Origin: Prorocentrum cordatum
Taxonomy: Eukaryota > Sar > Dinophyceae > Prorocentrales > Prorocentraceae
Length of the DNA: 64,000 nt
Direction: 5' to 3'
Assembly: GCA_963575745.1 (NCBI GenBank)
Contig: CAUYUJ010008114.1
Coordinates: 124,741-188,740, forward strand
Positions within the stretch are counted from its first letter, which is position 1; each line of letters begins with the position of its first letter. This document shows positions 20,196 to 31,800 of the stretch, piece after piece. The notes below the pieces were generated by a model. It made no database searches. It was not told the DNA's origin and was given only the letters and a program-made list of their open reading frames with translations. A program made the position numbers and the translations under genes.

Positions 20196-21135
20196 CCTCG
20201 GCATCGTCGTCATCGTCGTCGTCGCCGTCGTCGTCGTCGTCGCCCCCGTCGTCTTCGTCGTCGCCGCCGTCGCCGCCGCCGTCGTCGTCGTCGCACTATA
20301 GAACCATTCTCGCGCGCTGGACACTGGACACCGGATACCAGACACCGGACACTTGACACCCGACACCGGGCACTGGACACCGGGCACCGGGCATCGGGCA
20401 CCGGACACTGGACAACGGACACCGGACACTGGACACCGGACACCGGACACATGACATTGGACACCGGACACCGGACACCGGACTCTGGACACCGGCCCCG
20501 GACGTCGATGATGATGTTTATGTTGGTGTTGATGGCGACTACGGTAATGAGTGCGATGGATGCAGACGACGACGACGACGACGACGACGACGGTGATGAT
20601 GATTACGGTGATGACGAAGCTGTCAATGAAGTTGACCATGCCATGATGATGATGACGATGATGATGACGACGATGATGATGATGATGACGATAAGGATGT
20701 CGGTGGTGATGTTGGTGATGATGGTGATGATGATGGTGGTGGTGGTAGTAGTGATGGTGGTGATGGTAGTGATGATGGTTATGATGGTGATGATGATGAT
20801 GAAGGTGATGATGGTGATGATGGTGATGATAATGACGATGACGATGCTGGTGATGATTATGATGATGTTGATGCCGCTGCTGACGATCATAGCGAGTATT
20901 ACGCTCTGATGACTGTGAAGGTGGGGGAGGAGGAGGAGGAAGAGGGAGGAGGAGGAGACGAGGAGAAGGAGGCGGAGGAGGAGGAGGACGGGTCGTCGTC
21001 GCGGTCTTCGTCGTCGTCGTCGCCTTCATCGTCGTCGTCGTCGCCGTCGCCTTCATCGTCGTCGTCGTCGTCGTCGTCCTCGCCCTCGTCGTTTTCGTCT
21101 CCCTCGTCGCCCTCGCAGAGGTCCAGCAAGACAGA
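20196..21135. repeat. Trinucleotide tracts GTC, GAT, GAG, TCG (left arm)
   Basis: GTC repeat at 20196-20290, GATGATG-type repeat at 20505-20905, GAGGAG at 20920-21000, TCGTCG at 21000-21110. Met/Asp, His or Val frames are repeat translations. Mirror tracts lie at 26630-27050 and 27170-27280. Confidence 0.9.
20300..20505. repeat. CCGGACACC minisatellite, block 1
   Basis: About 20 units of a 9-10 bp word GGACACCGGACACTGG. Related blocks: 22036-22275, and complementary 25485-25735 and 27055-27165. In copy 2: 55725-55915, 57415-57645, 61165-61410 and 62745-62835. Confidence 0.95.
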
Positions 21136-21340
21136 TTGAACACTATTTAAATTTCCCGCCCAGACCGACCCGCCCGCCCGTTAGGGTCCGCCCGCCGGAC
21201 CCGATCCGCCCGTTAGGACACGCGCGTGCCAACTCGATGATGTTTCCTACTTTAATGTCCCGCCCGCCCGACCCGACCCGTCCGTTACGGTCCACCCGCC
21301 GGTCCGGCACGCCCGTTGGGGCCCGCTCCTGCTGCTCCTC
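21136..21340. repeat. GC-rich dimer (CCCGCCCGCC/CCGTTAGGG), left arm
   Basis: Two related units about 100 bp apart, each with CCGACCCGCCCGCCCGTTAG then GGTCCGCCCGCCGG-like sequence, joined by CGCGCGTGCCAACTCGATGA. Mirror copy 26420-26625; copy-2 equivalents 56553-56745 and 62100-62285. A good segment for dating: about 2 mismatches in 175 bp to copy 2, about 17 differences in 200 bp to the opposite arm. Confidence 0.88.
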
Positions 21341-21344
21341 GTCC

Positions 21345-21449
21345 TCCTGATCATCTTCCACTCTTCCTCCTCCTCCTCCTCCTCCTCCTTCTCCCCGTCC
21401 ACCTCCTCCTCATCCTCCTTCCCCTCCTCCTCATCCTCTCCATTCCCCC

Positions 21450-21543
<94 letters not shown>

Positions 21544-22830
21544 GCTGCTGTTCCTCCTCCCCATATTCCTCCTCTTTCTCTACCTCCCCCTCTTTTTCAT
21601 CATCGCCATCATCATCATCATCATCCTCCTGCTGCTCCTTACTTCTCCTCCTCATCCTCATTCTCCTCATCCTGCTGCTGCTGCATCCTTGTCCTGCTGC
21701 TTGTCCTCCTGCTCATCATCGTCATTGTAATCATATAGTTCTTCCTCATCATCCTCATCATCCTCCTCAATATCCTCCTCCTTCTCCGTCTCCTCATCCT
21801 CCTCATCATCTTCAGCCTCATTCTCTTGATTCCCCTCCTTATCCACCCCTTCCTTATCCTCCTCCCCATCCTCCTCATCCTCCTCAACCCCCTCCTCCAC
21901 CTCAACATCCTCCTCCTCGTCCTCCTGCTGCTTATCCTCATCCTCATTATGATTTTTGGTACCCTCCTCCTCCTCATCACCATCATCATCCTCATCCTCC
22001 TGCTGCTGCTGCTCCTCCCCCGCCTCATGCTCTGCAACTGACGCCAGACACCGGAGACACCAGGCGCCCGGACAGGGGCACCGAACACCAGACTCCGGAC
22101 ACAGGACAACGGACACCATACACCAGACACCGGACACCGGACGCCAGATGCCAGACGCCGGACGCTGGACGCCGGTCGCCGGACATTGGAAACAGGACAC
22201 CGGACACCGGACGCCGGACGCCAGACGCCGGACGCCGGACGCTGCCGGACGCTGGACGCCGGACACCGCAAGGATCGTGCATGCCTTCGTCGTCTCAGTC
22301 GTCGTCGCCCTCGTCGTCGTCGTCGTCGTCGGCGTCGTCGCCCTCGTCGTCGTCGTCGTCTCTTCATCGTCGTCTTTATCGTCTTTGTCGTCGTCGTCGC
22401 CCTCGTCGTCGTCGTCGCCCTCGTCGCCGTCGTCGCCCTGGTCGTCGTCGTCGTCGTTGTCGTCGTCTTCGTCGACGCAGTAGTAGTCGTCTTCGTCGTC
22501 GTCGCCGTCGTCTTCGTCATCGTCGTCGTTGTTGTCGCCTTCGTCGTCGTCGTCGTCTTCGTCGTCTTCTCCATCGAAGCAGTCGTCGTCGTCGCCCCCG
22601 TCGTCGTCGTCGTCGTGTTTATCGTCGTCGTCGTCGTCGCCCTCGTCGTCGTAATCGTAGTCGTCGTCGCTGCCGTCGTCGTCGTCGCCCTCGTCGTCGT
22701 CGTCGCCGTCGTCGTCTTTATCGTCGTCGTCATCGTCTTCGTCGTCGTCGCGGCTGTCGTCGTCGTCGTCGCCCTCGTCGCCGCCATCGACCTCGACATC
22801 GTCATCGTTGTCGTCGCCTTCGCTCTCCGG
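21345..22830. repeat. TCC/TCA and GTC tracts around a CCGGACACC block (left arm)
   Basis: 21345-22035 TCC, TCA and ATC repeat (pure CAT/ATC run 21450-21540); 22036-22275 CCGGACACC-type minisatellite; 22280-22830 GTC repeat. Mirror: 24605-26420. No gene. Confidence 0.92.
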
Positions 22831-23345
22831 GGACCCACCCATAGGAGAAGTCCAGCTGGACTTGTCCTGTGGGCGGGGTGTTTGGCTCTCCGGGGACCCC
22901 CACCCATAGGAGAAGTCCAGCTGGACTTGTCCTATGGGTGGAGTGCTTGGCTCTCCGGCGACCCCCACCCATAGGAGAAGTCCAGCTGGACTTGTCCTAT
23001 GGGTGGGGTGCTTGGCTCTCCGGCGACCCCCACCAATAGGAGAAGTCCAGCTGGACTTGTCCTATGGGTGGGGTGCTTGGCTCTCCAGCGACCCCCACCC
23101 ATAGGAGAAGTCCAGCTGGACTTGTCCTATGGGTGGTTTGCTTGGCTCTCCGGCGACCCCCGCCCATAGGAGAAGTCCAGCTGGACTTGTCCTATGTGTG
23201 GGGTGCTTGGCTCTCCGGCGACCCCCACCCATAGGAGAAAGTCCAGCTGGACTTGTCCTATGGGTGGGGTGCTTGGCTCTCCGGCGGCGACCCCCACCCC
23301 CACCCATAGGAGAAGTCCAGCTGGACTTGTCCTATGGGTGGGGTG
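22831..23345. repeat. 65-bp self-complementary tandem array, left arm
   Basis: About 8 units of roughly 65 bp. Each holds AGTCCAGCTGGACT (a perfect 14-bp palindrome) and CCTATGGGTGGGG with its complement CCCCACCCATAGG, so a single unit can fold on itself. Mirror array 23610-24605; copy 2: 58195-58785 and 59110-60300. Copies are very similar, suggesting recent homogenisation. Confidence 0.95.
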
Positions 23346-23605
23346 CTTTTCGCTCAGCGCTAAAAGCAAGCGAAATTTCTCCTATGGGGGAGGGGGGTCC
23401 CCAGACCCCCCCCCCCCCCATAGGAGAAGTCCAGCTGGGACTTCTCCTATGGGGGGGGGGGTCTGGGGACCCCCCCCCCCATAGGGATCGCCCTCACATA
23501 TTGATTCCTTTATGTTAGGGCGATCCCCTATGGGGGGGGGCCCCAGACCCCCCCCCCCATGGAGCAATTTCGCTTGCTTTTCGCCGCTGAGCGATCAAAG
23601 CACCC
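23342..23605. repeat. Palindrome core of copy 1 with asymmetric spacer
   Basis: Alternating G-runs and C-runs (GGGGGGGTCTGGGGACCCCC-type hairpins) flank the axis. At the axis, ATAGGGATCGCCCT is followed by the asymmetric spacer CACATATTGATTCCTTTATG (about 23494-23513), then TTAGGGCGATCCCCTAT. The outer flanks GCTTTTCGCTCAGCGCTAAA (left, from 23345) and CCATGGAGCAATTTCGCTTG (right, from 23558) distinguish the sides. Confidence 0.9.
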
Positions 23606-23609
23606 CACC

Positions 23610-24605
23610 ATAGGAAAGTCCAGTGGACTTCTCCTATGGGTGGGGGTGGGGGTCGCCGGAGAGCCAAGCACCCCAGCCATAGGACAAGTCCAGCTGGACT
23701 TCTCCTATGGGTGGGGGTCGCCAGAGAGCCAAGCACCCCACACATAGGACAAGTCCAGCTGGACTTCTCCTATGGGTGGGGGTTGCCGGAGAGCCAAGCA
23801 AACCACCCATAGGACAAGTCCAGCTGGACTTCTCCTATGGGTGGGGGTCGCCGGAGAGCATAGGACAAGTCCAGGCGGGACTTCCCTATGGGTGGGGGTC
23901 ACCGGAGAGCCAAGCACCCAACCATAGGACAAGCCCAGCTGGGACTGTGTCCTATGGGTGGGGGTCGCCGGAAGACGCCAAGCACCCTAACCCATAGGAC
24001 AAGTCAAGCTGGAAGTCTCCTAATGGGTGGGGCTCGCCGGAGGAGCCAAGCACCCCAACCAGTTAGGACAAGTCCAGCGTTGGACTTCCCCCTATATCTT
24101 TCGGGGTTGCCGGAGAGCCAAGCACCCCACCCATAGGACAAGTCCAGCTGGACTTCTCCTATGGGTGGGGGTCCCCGGAGAGCCGAGCACCCCACCCAAG
24201 TCCAGCTAAAACTTCTCCTATGGGTGGGGGTCGCGGGAGAGCCAATACGATAAGTCCAGCTGGACTTCTCCTATGGGTGGGGGTCGCCGGAGAGCCAAGC
24301 ACCCCACCCATAGGACAAGTCCAGGTGGACTTCTCCTATGGGTGCGGGTCGCCGGAAAGCCAAGCACCCCACCCATAGGACAAGTCCAGCTGCACTTCTC
24401 CTATGGGTGGGGCTCCCTGGAGAGCCGAGCACCCCACCCATAGGACAAGTCCAGCTGGACTTCTCCTATGGGTGGGGGTCGCCGGAGAGCCAATAGGACA
24501 AGTCCAGCTGGACTTCTCCTATGGGTGGGGGTCGCTGGAGAGCCAAGCACACCACCCAAAGGACAAGTCCAGCTGGACTTCTCCTATGGGTGGGGGTCGC
24601 CGGAG
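23610..24605. repeat. 65-bp self-complementary tandem array, right arm
   Basis: About 15 units of the family described at 22831, complementary orientation, roughly twice as many as in the left arm. Unit variants near 24000-24110 are more degenerate, with small insertions and CCCCCTATATCTTTCGGGG. Confidence 0.95.
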
Positions 24606-25341
24606 AGAGAAAGCGACGACGACGACGACGACGTCGAGGACGATGGCGGCGACGACGACGACGACGATGATGACAGCGGCGACGACGACAACAACAGCGG
24701 CGACGACAACGTCGCCGACGACGACGACGACGAAGACGGCGACGACGAGGACGACGACGACGACGACGGCTTTGAAAGCGACGACGATGACGAGGGCGAC
24801 GACGACGACAAGGACGACGAAGATTACAACGACGACGACGACGACGAAGGCGACGAGAACGACGACGACGACGACGATGACGACGACGACGACGACGACG
24901 ACGACGGCAGCGGCGGCGGCGACGACGACGACTACGACTACGACGACGACGCCGACGACGACGACGACAACGCTGAGGGCGACGATGACGACTACGACGA
25001 CGACGACGCCGCCGACGACGACGACCATGGCGACAACGACGACGAGGGCGACGAGGGCGAAGACGACGACGGCTTCGAAAGCGACGACGACGAGGACGAC
25101 GAAGTCGACGACAACGACGTCGACGAAGACGACGCCGACGACGACGAAGACGACTACTACTACGTCGACGAAGACGACGACGTCTACGATGACTACGCTG
25201 ACGACGAGGGCGAGAAAGACGACGATGACGACGACGACGAGGGCGACGACGACGACGAAAGCGACGGCGACGACTCGACGACGACGACGATGACTACGCT
25301 GACGACGAGGGCGACGGCGAGGGCGACGAGGACGACAAAGA

Positions 25342-25372
<31 letters not shown>

Positions 25373-27172
25373 AAAGACGACAACGACGACGCGACGAGGC
25401 GACGTCGCTGACGACGACGACGACGAAGACGACGATGGAGACGACGACTGCGACGACGAAAGTATGGACGATTCTTGCGGTGCCCGGTGACACGTGTCCA
25501 GTGCCGGTGTCCGGTGTCCGGTGTCCGGCGTCTGGCGTCCAACATCCGGCGTCCGGTGTCCGATTTCCGGTGTCCGGTGTCTGGTGTCCGGTGTCTGGCC
25601 TCCGGCGTCTGGAGTCTGAAGTCTGGCATTTGGCGTCCGGTGTCTGGTGTCTGCGGGTGTCCGTTGTCCGGAGTCCGGTGTCCCGAGTCCGGAGTCCGGT
25701 CCCGTGTCCGGTGTCCAGTGTCTGGCTTCAGTTGCAGAGCATGAGGCCGGGGAGGAGGAGCAGCAGCAGCAGAAGGATGAGGATGATGATGGTGATGATG
25801 AGGAGGAGGAGGAGGAGGATAACGGATAACAGTAATCAGAATGAGGATGAGGGTAAGCAGCAGGAGGATGAGGGGGAGGAGGAGGCTGAGGTGGAGGAGG
25901 GGGTTGAGGAGGATGAGGAGGACGGGGGGAGGATGTGGAAGGGGTGGATAAGGAGGGGAATCAGGAGAATGAAAATGAAGATAATGAGGAGGATGAGAAG
26001 ACGGAGAAGGATGAGGATGTTGAGGAGGATGATAAGGATGATGAGGGGGAGCTATATGATTATAATGACGATGATGAGCAGGAGGAGGACAAGCAGCAGG
26101 ACGAGGATGCAGCAGCAGCAGGATGGCAGCATAAGGAGGATGAGGAGGGGGATCAGGATGAGGAGGGGAAGGAGCAGCAGGAGGATGATAATGATGGCGA
26201 TGATGAAGAGAAGGGGGAGGTAGAGGATGTGGAGGATGATGAGGATGGGGAGGAGGAAGAACAGCAGCATAATGAGGACTATGATGATGAGGATGAGGGG
26301 GAATGAAGAGGATGAGGAGGGGGAGGAGGAGGAGGAGGAGGAGGTGGATGGGGAGAAGGAGGAGGAGGGGGAGGAGGAGGAGTGGGGGGATGATCAGGAG
26401 GATGAGGAGCAGCAGGAGCGGGCCCCAACGGGCGCGTCGGGTCGGGCGGGCGGACCCTAACGGGCGGGTCGGGTCGGGCGGGCGGGACATTAAAGTAGGA
26501 AGCATCATCGAGTTGGCACGCGCGTGCCCTAACGGGCGGGTCGGGTCCGGCGGGCGGACCCTAACGGGCGGGCGGGGCGGGTCGGTCGGGGCGAGACATT
26601 AAAATAGTGTTCAATATGTCTTGCTGGACCTCCGCGAGGGCGACGAGGGAGCGAAAACGACGAAGGCGTCGGCGACGACGACGACGACGATGAAGGCGAC
26701 GACGACGACGACGATGAAGGCGACGACGACGACGATGAAGGCGACGACGACGACGAAGACCGCGACGACGACCCGTCCTCCTCCTCCCTTTTCTTCCTCC
26801 TCCTCCTCCACTTTATCAGTCAGCAAAAGCATAATATTCGCTATGATCATCAGCAGCGACATCACAATCATCGTAACAATCAACATCGTCATCGTCATCA
26901 TCGTCATTACCATCACCATCATGGTCAACTTCATTGTCAACTTCGTCACCATCATAATCATATCACCGTCGCCGTCTGCATCGTCACGACCAACGTCACT
27001 ATCAACATCGCAATCATCACCGTAGTCGTCATCGACGCCAACATAAACATCACCATCAATGTCCGGGTCCGGTGTCCGGTGTCCGGTGCCCGCTGCTTGG
27101 TGTCCAGTGCCCGGTGTCCGGTGTCCAGTGTTCGATGTCCGGTGTCCAGCGCGCGAGAACCGTTCTATAGTG

Positions 27173-27234
<62 letters not shown>

Positions 27235-27280
27235 GCCATGACGACGACGACGGCCATGACGACGATGACGACGATGCCCG
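24605..27280. repeat. Right-arm trinucleotide and minisatellite block
   Basis: 24605-25480 GAC repeat; 25485-25735 GGTGTCCGG minisatellite; 25740-26420 GAG/GAT repeat; 26420-26625 GC-rich dimer; 26630-27050 GAC then ATC tracts; 27055-27165 GGTGTCCGG; 27170-27280 GAC. It mirrors 20196-22830. Long acidic (Asp/Glu) and Thr-rich frames here are repeat translations, not proteins. Confidence 0.93.
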
Positions 27281-27284
27281 TTTG

Positions 27285-27766
27285 AGGCCCCGGCAGCCGT
27301 TGTTGACCTCGCGAGGTCCTCTGGAGGCCTGGGCAGGTCACCGAATGTCGAACACAGGACGGTGACCTTGCGAGGCCCGTTGGAGGCCCAGGCAGGTCAC
27401 CGAGGTCGGTGACCTCGCGAGGCCCGTTGATGGCCCCAGCAAGTCACCGAGGTCGGTGGCCTTGCGAGGCCCGTGGAAGGCCCTGGCAGGTCACCGAGGT
27501 CGGTGACCTTGCGAGGCTCGTTGGACCCCCGGCAGGCCACCGCATATCGAACACAAGCCGGTGACCCTGCGAGGTTCGCTGGAGGCCCTGGCAGGTCACC
27601 GAGGTCGGTGACCTCGCGAGGCCCGTTGAAGGCCCCGGCAGGGTACCGAGGTCGGTGACTTTGCGAGGCTCTTTGGAGCTTCCGGCAGATCACCGAGTCT
27701 TAAACCCAGGCTGGTGACCTTGCAAAGCCCGCTGGAGGCCCGGGAAGGTCACCGAGGTGGGTGACC

Positions 27767-27798
<32 letters not shown>

Positions 27799-28170
27799 TT
27801 ATTTTTTTTTATTTTTTTTTTTCTTTTTTTTTTATTTTTTTTTTTTTTTTCTATTTTTTTTTTTTTATTTTTCTCCCCCTCTGCTGGAACAGACTTAATT
27901 TAAAGGGGCCCTTTGAAGGCTCCGCATGTCACCGAGACCTTGCGAGGTTCTTTGGACCCCCTGGCAGGCCACCGTATATCGAACACAGGCCGGTGACCTT
28001 GCATGGCCCGCTGGAGGCCCCAGCAGGTCACCGAGGTCGGTGACCTCGCGAGGCCCGTTGATGGCCGCGGCAGCTCCCCGACGTCGGTGACCTCACGAGG
28101 CCTCTTGGAGGCTCTGGCAGGTCACCGATCACCGAGGTCGCTGACCTTGCGAGGCCCGCTGGCCCCTACA
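27285..28170. repeat. GGTCACCGA / TCGGTGACC array, right arm, interrupted
   Basis: Complement of the 19510-20195 family. It is interrupted at about 27767-27900 by a poly(T)-rich insertion that the copy-2 array (62975-63720) lacks. Confidence 0.92.
27767..27900 (-). mobile_element. Poly(T)-rich insertion present only in copy 1
   Basis: Copy 2 reads GTGACCTAAAGGGG at 63449-63462. Copy 1 has about 134 extra bases at this point: a C run, a T-rich run of about 100 bp, then CTCCCCCTCTGCTGGAACAG and ACTTAATT before AAAGGGG. Read on the minus strand it is a short 5' segment followed by a poly(A)-like tail, as a retroposed fragment would be. Slippage of a homopolymer cannot be excluded. Confidence 0.6.
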
Positions 28171-28174
28171 GTGG

Positions 28175-29310
28175 AAGCCAGAGGCATCCTCGCAACTCTG
28201 GGCTCAGAGATGCCGTGACCTGAGCAGGTCCAGCCCAAATCGCCTGAGACATCCTCGCAACTCTGGGCTCAGACATGCCGCGCGCGAGGTGATCCAGCCA
28301 ATTTTGCCTCACACATTCTCGCCACTCTGGCCTCAGAGATGCCTGAACCTGAGGTGGCCTGGCCCGTTTCGCCTGAGACATCTTCCAACTCTGAGCTCCG
28401 ATATGCTATGCGCCAGGTGGTCTTGCCAACTCCGCCCGAGATGGTGCGGCCGGGCTCGCCTGAGCATCCTCGCAACACTGGGCTCAGGCACGCCCTGGCT
28501 TGATGTGGTATGGCCCATTTCGCCTGAGATGTCCTCGCAACTCTGGGCTCAGATATGCCGCGCGCGAGGTGGTCTGGCCCATTTCGCCTGAGACACCCCT
28601 GCAATTCTGGGCTCAGACTCAGACACGCCGCGCACAAAGCGGACCGGCCATTCTCGCCCGAGACATCGTCGCGGCTCTGGGATTGGAGATGCTCTGACAT
28701 GAATTGGTCCGGCCCGATTCGCTTGAAACATCCTCGCAATTCCAATCTCAGATATGCCCTGACCTGAGGTGGTCCGGCCCAGCTCGCCTGGGACATTCTC
28801 GCAACTCTGGTCTTCGAGATGCCAGGAGCGAGGTGGTCCAGCCAGTTTCGCCTGAGGTATCCTCGCAACTCTTGGCTCCCAAGTGTCGCGGGCGCGGTGG
28901 TTTTGCCATTTTCGCCTGCGAGATCCTCGCAACTCTGGGCTCCACCATGCCGCGCGCGATGTGGTCTGGCCAACTTTGCCTGAGACATCCTCGCAACTCT
29001 GGGCTGATATATGCTCTGACCTGAGGTGGTATGGCCCGTTCCGCCCGAGACATTTTCGCAACTCCGGGCTCAGACGTGCCGCGCGCGAGGTTGGCTGACG
29101 CGCTTCGCCAGAGACTTCCTCGCAACACCAGGCTCAGATGCTGCTCGCGAGGTGGTCTGGCCAGATTCTCTGTGGCATCATTGCATTTCCAGGCTCAGAG
29201 ATGCCCTGACTTTAGGTAGCCTGGCCTGTTTCTCCTGAGACATCCTCGCTACTTTGGGCTCTGAGATGTGGCCCGCTAGGTGACCCAGCCTGCTCGCCTG
29301 AGACGTCCTC
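28175..29310 (+). repeat. 64-bp tandem array, right arm inner block
   Basis: Same orientation as 14235-16050; complement of 18400-19505. About 17-18 units. The copy-2 counterpart begins at 63725 and runs off the window. Confidence 0.93.
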
Positions 29311-31800
29311 GCAACTGGGTTCCCAGACGGGGCCAGGACCAAACAACCAGTTTGATTACACTGCTGTTATCGCATCGTCCTCCAGGAGGGGATTCAAGCG
29401 CCCCTGGCCCGAGTGGGCAGTTAGCTGGCGCCGAGGCGAGAGCAGGACTTCTGTGTCATTTGGAAGGGCGTCTCAGGCGGGAGCGCTAGGCCGGAATAAA
29501 TGTTGAAGAAATCTCCAACGAGAGGATAAATATGAAGGCAAGGAGGAGAACCCAGAGTACGATGAGGGGCGAGGAGAGACATGATGAGGAAGAGCATCAG
29601 GGGCACGACGACGAGAATGATGATAAAAAGGAGAAGGAGGAACAAAACGGCGAGAAGAGAGAGGAACGGCATGAGGAGGCGGAGGAAAGTGAGGACGATG
29701 AGGTTGCGTGGGCGGGTAGGCGGCAAGAAACATGATGATGAGGACGGCGACAACAACGACGACGACAGTGATCACGAGACGGGCGCATGCCAATCAGGAA
29801 CAGGATGACGATGATTCGGAGGACTCGCGAACAAGCTTTGAATCAACGTTGGATTTCACATTTCTGCTGGGGATGCTGGCCCCTGGCTATCACTTATTCA
29901 TCATGTGTTGCTGCTCCGCGCCCTCCTCCTCCTTGTCCTGGTCCTCCTTCTGCTACTGCCCCTCTTCCATCCCCAATCCTCCCCCCGCTGCTCCTCCAAC
30001 TCCTGCTCTTTTCTCACGTCTCACTCCCCGTCCTTCTCCTCACTTATTGTTCCTCACTTTCTTCGATTGTCCAAGGAAGAAGTACAGAGGATCAGGGGGC
30101 ATAAAAAGCACTGTGCATCAGAAGGCAGAGGCAGATAAACAGGAGGATGGATATGATAAAGATGATGGTAGTCGTCATCATGTGGATCTCACTGATGGCG
30201 ACGATCCACCGATCATGGCGACTGCAATATATGCCAGCGGCATCGGCGCTCACGGTGACGACGACAACGATTGGAATGACGGCTCACGATGTCGATTGCG
30301 AGGGTGACTGTGACGGTGGGCATGATGGCGACGGTGATGATGACGATGACGACGACGACGATGACGATGATGTTGATGATGATGATGATGATGATTCTTA
30401 TGGTGGTGTTGCCGATGATGATGCTGTCGTCGATGATGATGAAGAGGGTCCTGATGATGACGACGACGGCGACGACTACGGCGATGACGAATCGGGTGAA
30501 CGGGCGGCCGCCCGCCGCGGCAGAAGCGAACGGCCGGCCGAGGCCGCGGAAAACGCCCAAGATCCACACTGTGGCCTCTGCTGGAAGAAGGCCTGCGCTG
30601 CAGAGCTCTTCTCAGCAGGGGCACCCGGGTGCCTCTGCAGAGAGGGCGCGGGTCTGCCTGCGGGATCGTCGGCTGGGCTTGCTGAGACGACGCCCCCCAA
30701 ATGGAGCTTGTCTCATCAGATCCAGACGACGATCCCAGGGTCAGACCCACTTCCTCTCAGCAGGGGCACCCGGGTGCCCCTGCTGAGAAGACCCCTGCAG
30801 CGCAGGCCTCATCTCAGCACAGGCCGCCTTGTAGATCTTAGGCGTTCGCCGCACCACGTCCGCTGAGAACGCGTAGGACGTGGCGAACGCCTAAGACCCA
30901 AGGGGCAGGAAACGCGATCGGAAGCGAAACGCTTTTGGTGTTGGCTGTATCTTCTGCTGAGATACCGATGCCGATCATGGCCCGGTGCCGGTACCGATAC
31001 CGGCATCGGTACCGGCATCGATATCGATACTGGTACCGTCAGGCGCAGCGCCTTTCTTAGCACCAACATCAACACAGCCCTTGCGGGAATATGGAGGAAA
31101 AGGGGGGAGCGGGGAGGGAACATGAGGACGAGGAGGAGAGCCTGCAAGGAGGAGCAAGAGGGGTTGGGGGGGATATGGAGGAGGCAGCAGCAGGAGGACC
31201 AGGACAATGAGGAAGACGAGGCGGAGAAGCAGCACCAACAGACCGATTTATAGCCTCACTCCAGCATCCCCAACAACGATTTTGAGGCAGGATGGCTCCA
31301 CATATTGCTGATTTGCCTGCGCCCTTGTCGCCATCACTGTCGTCGTCATTGCTGACATCGTCCTCATTGCCATACTTATTGCCCTCTCCCCCTCCCACGC
31401 ATCCCTCCTGCTCTTTCTCCTCCCACTCCTTCTCCTCCCCCGACTCATTCCATTCCTCATTATCCTCGTCGTTATTATTCCCCCTTTTCTTCTTCTCCTC
31501 ATTCTCGTCATCGTGCTCCTGCTGCTCTTCCCCTGGTTCTTCTCGCCCCTCGTACTCCTGGTTCTCCTCTTCACCCTCCAAGTTCTCCTCTCGCTGAAGA
31601 TGTCAGCATGTACTAACTAAAGCATGGCGCCCCCCCGCCTGAGACTTCCTTCCACATGACTCAGAAATCATGCCCTCGCCTCGGCGCCGGCTAACTGTTC
31701 CCTCGGGGCAGGGGCGCCTGGGCCCCTCCTGGGGCACAATTCGGCATCAGCACGGTACTGTAACAGGTAGCTTGTGCCTGGCCCCGTCTGACTCCTCCCC
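29310..31800. repeat. Inner palindrome, right arm of copy 1
   Basis: Begins GACGGGGCCAGGACCAAACA with CCTCCAGGAGGGGATTCAAG and GGGCAGTTAGCTGGCGCCGA; ends with CTCGCCTCGGCGCCGGCTAA and GGGCCCCTCCTGGGGCAC. The centre is near 30700 between GGGATCGTCGGCTGGG and ACGACGATCCCAGGGTCAGA. This is the same module as 16050-18430, more diverged than the copy-2 version is. Confidence 0.85.

Noticed and set aside
21136-21340. Telomere-like repeats (CGTTAGGG words)
   Set aside because: The words are spaced irregularly within a longer GC-rich dimer and are not a TTTAGGG-type tandem; the block is internal and repeated four times.
24468-25490. Acidic Asp/Glu-rich protein of about 340 residues
   Set aside because: It reads a GAC tract, and the complementary strand is equally open as Val/Ser runs. 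The second copy at 60161-61167 has frameshifting indels in the tract, so the frame is not maintained.
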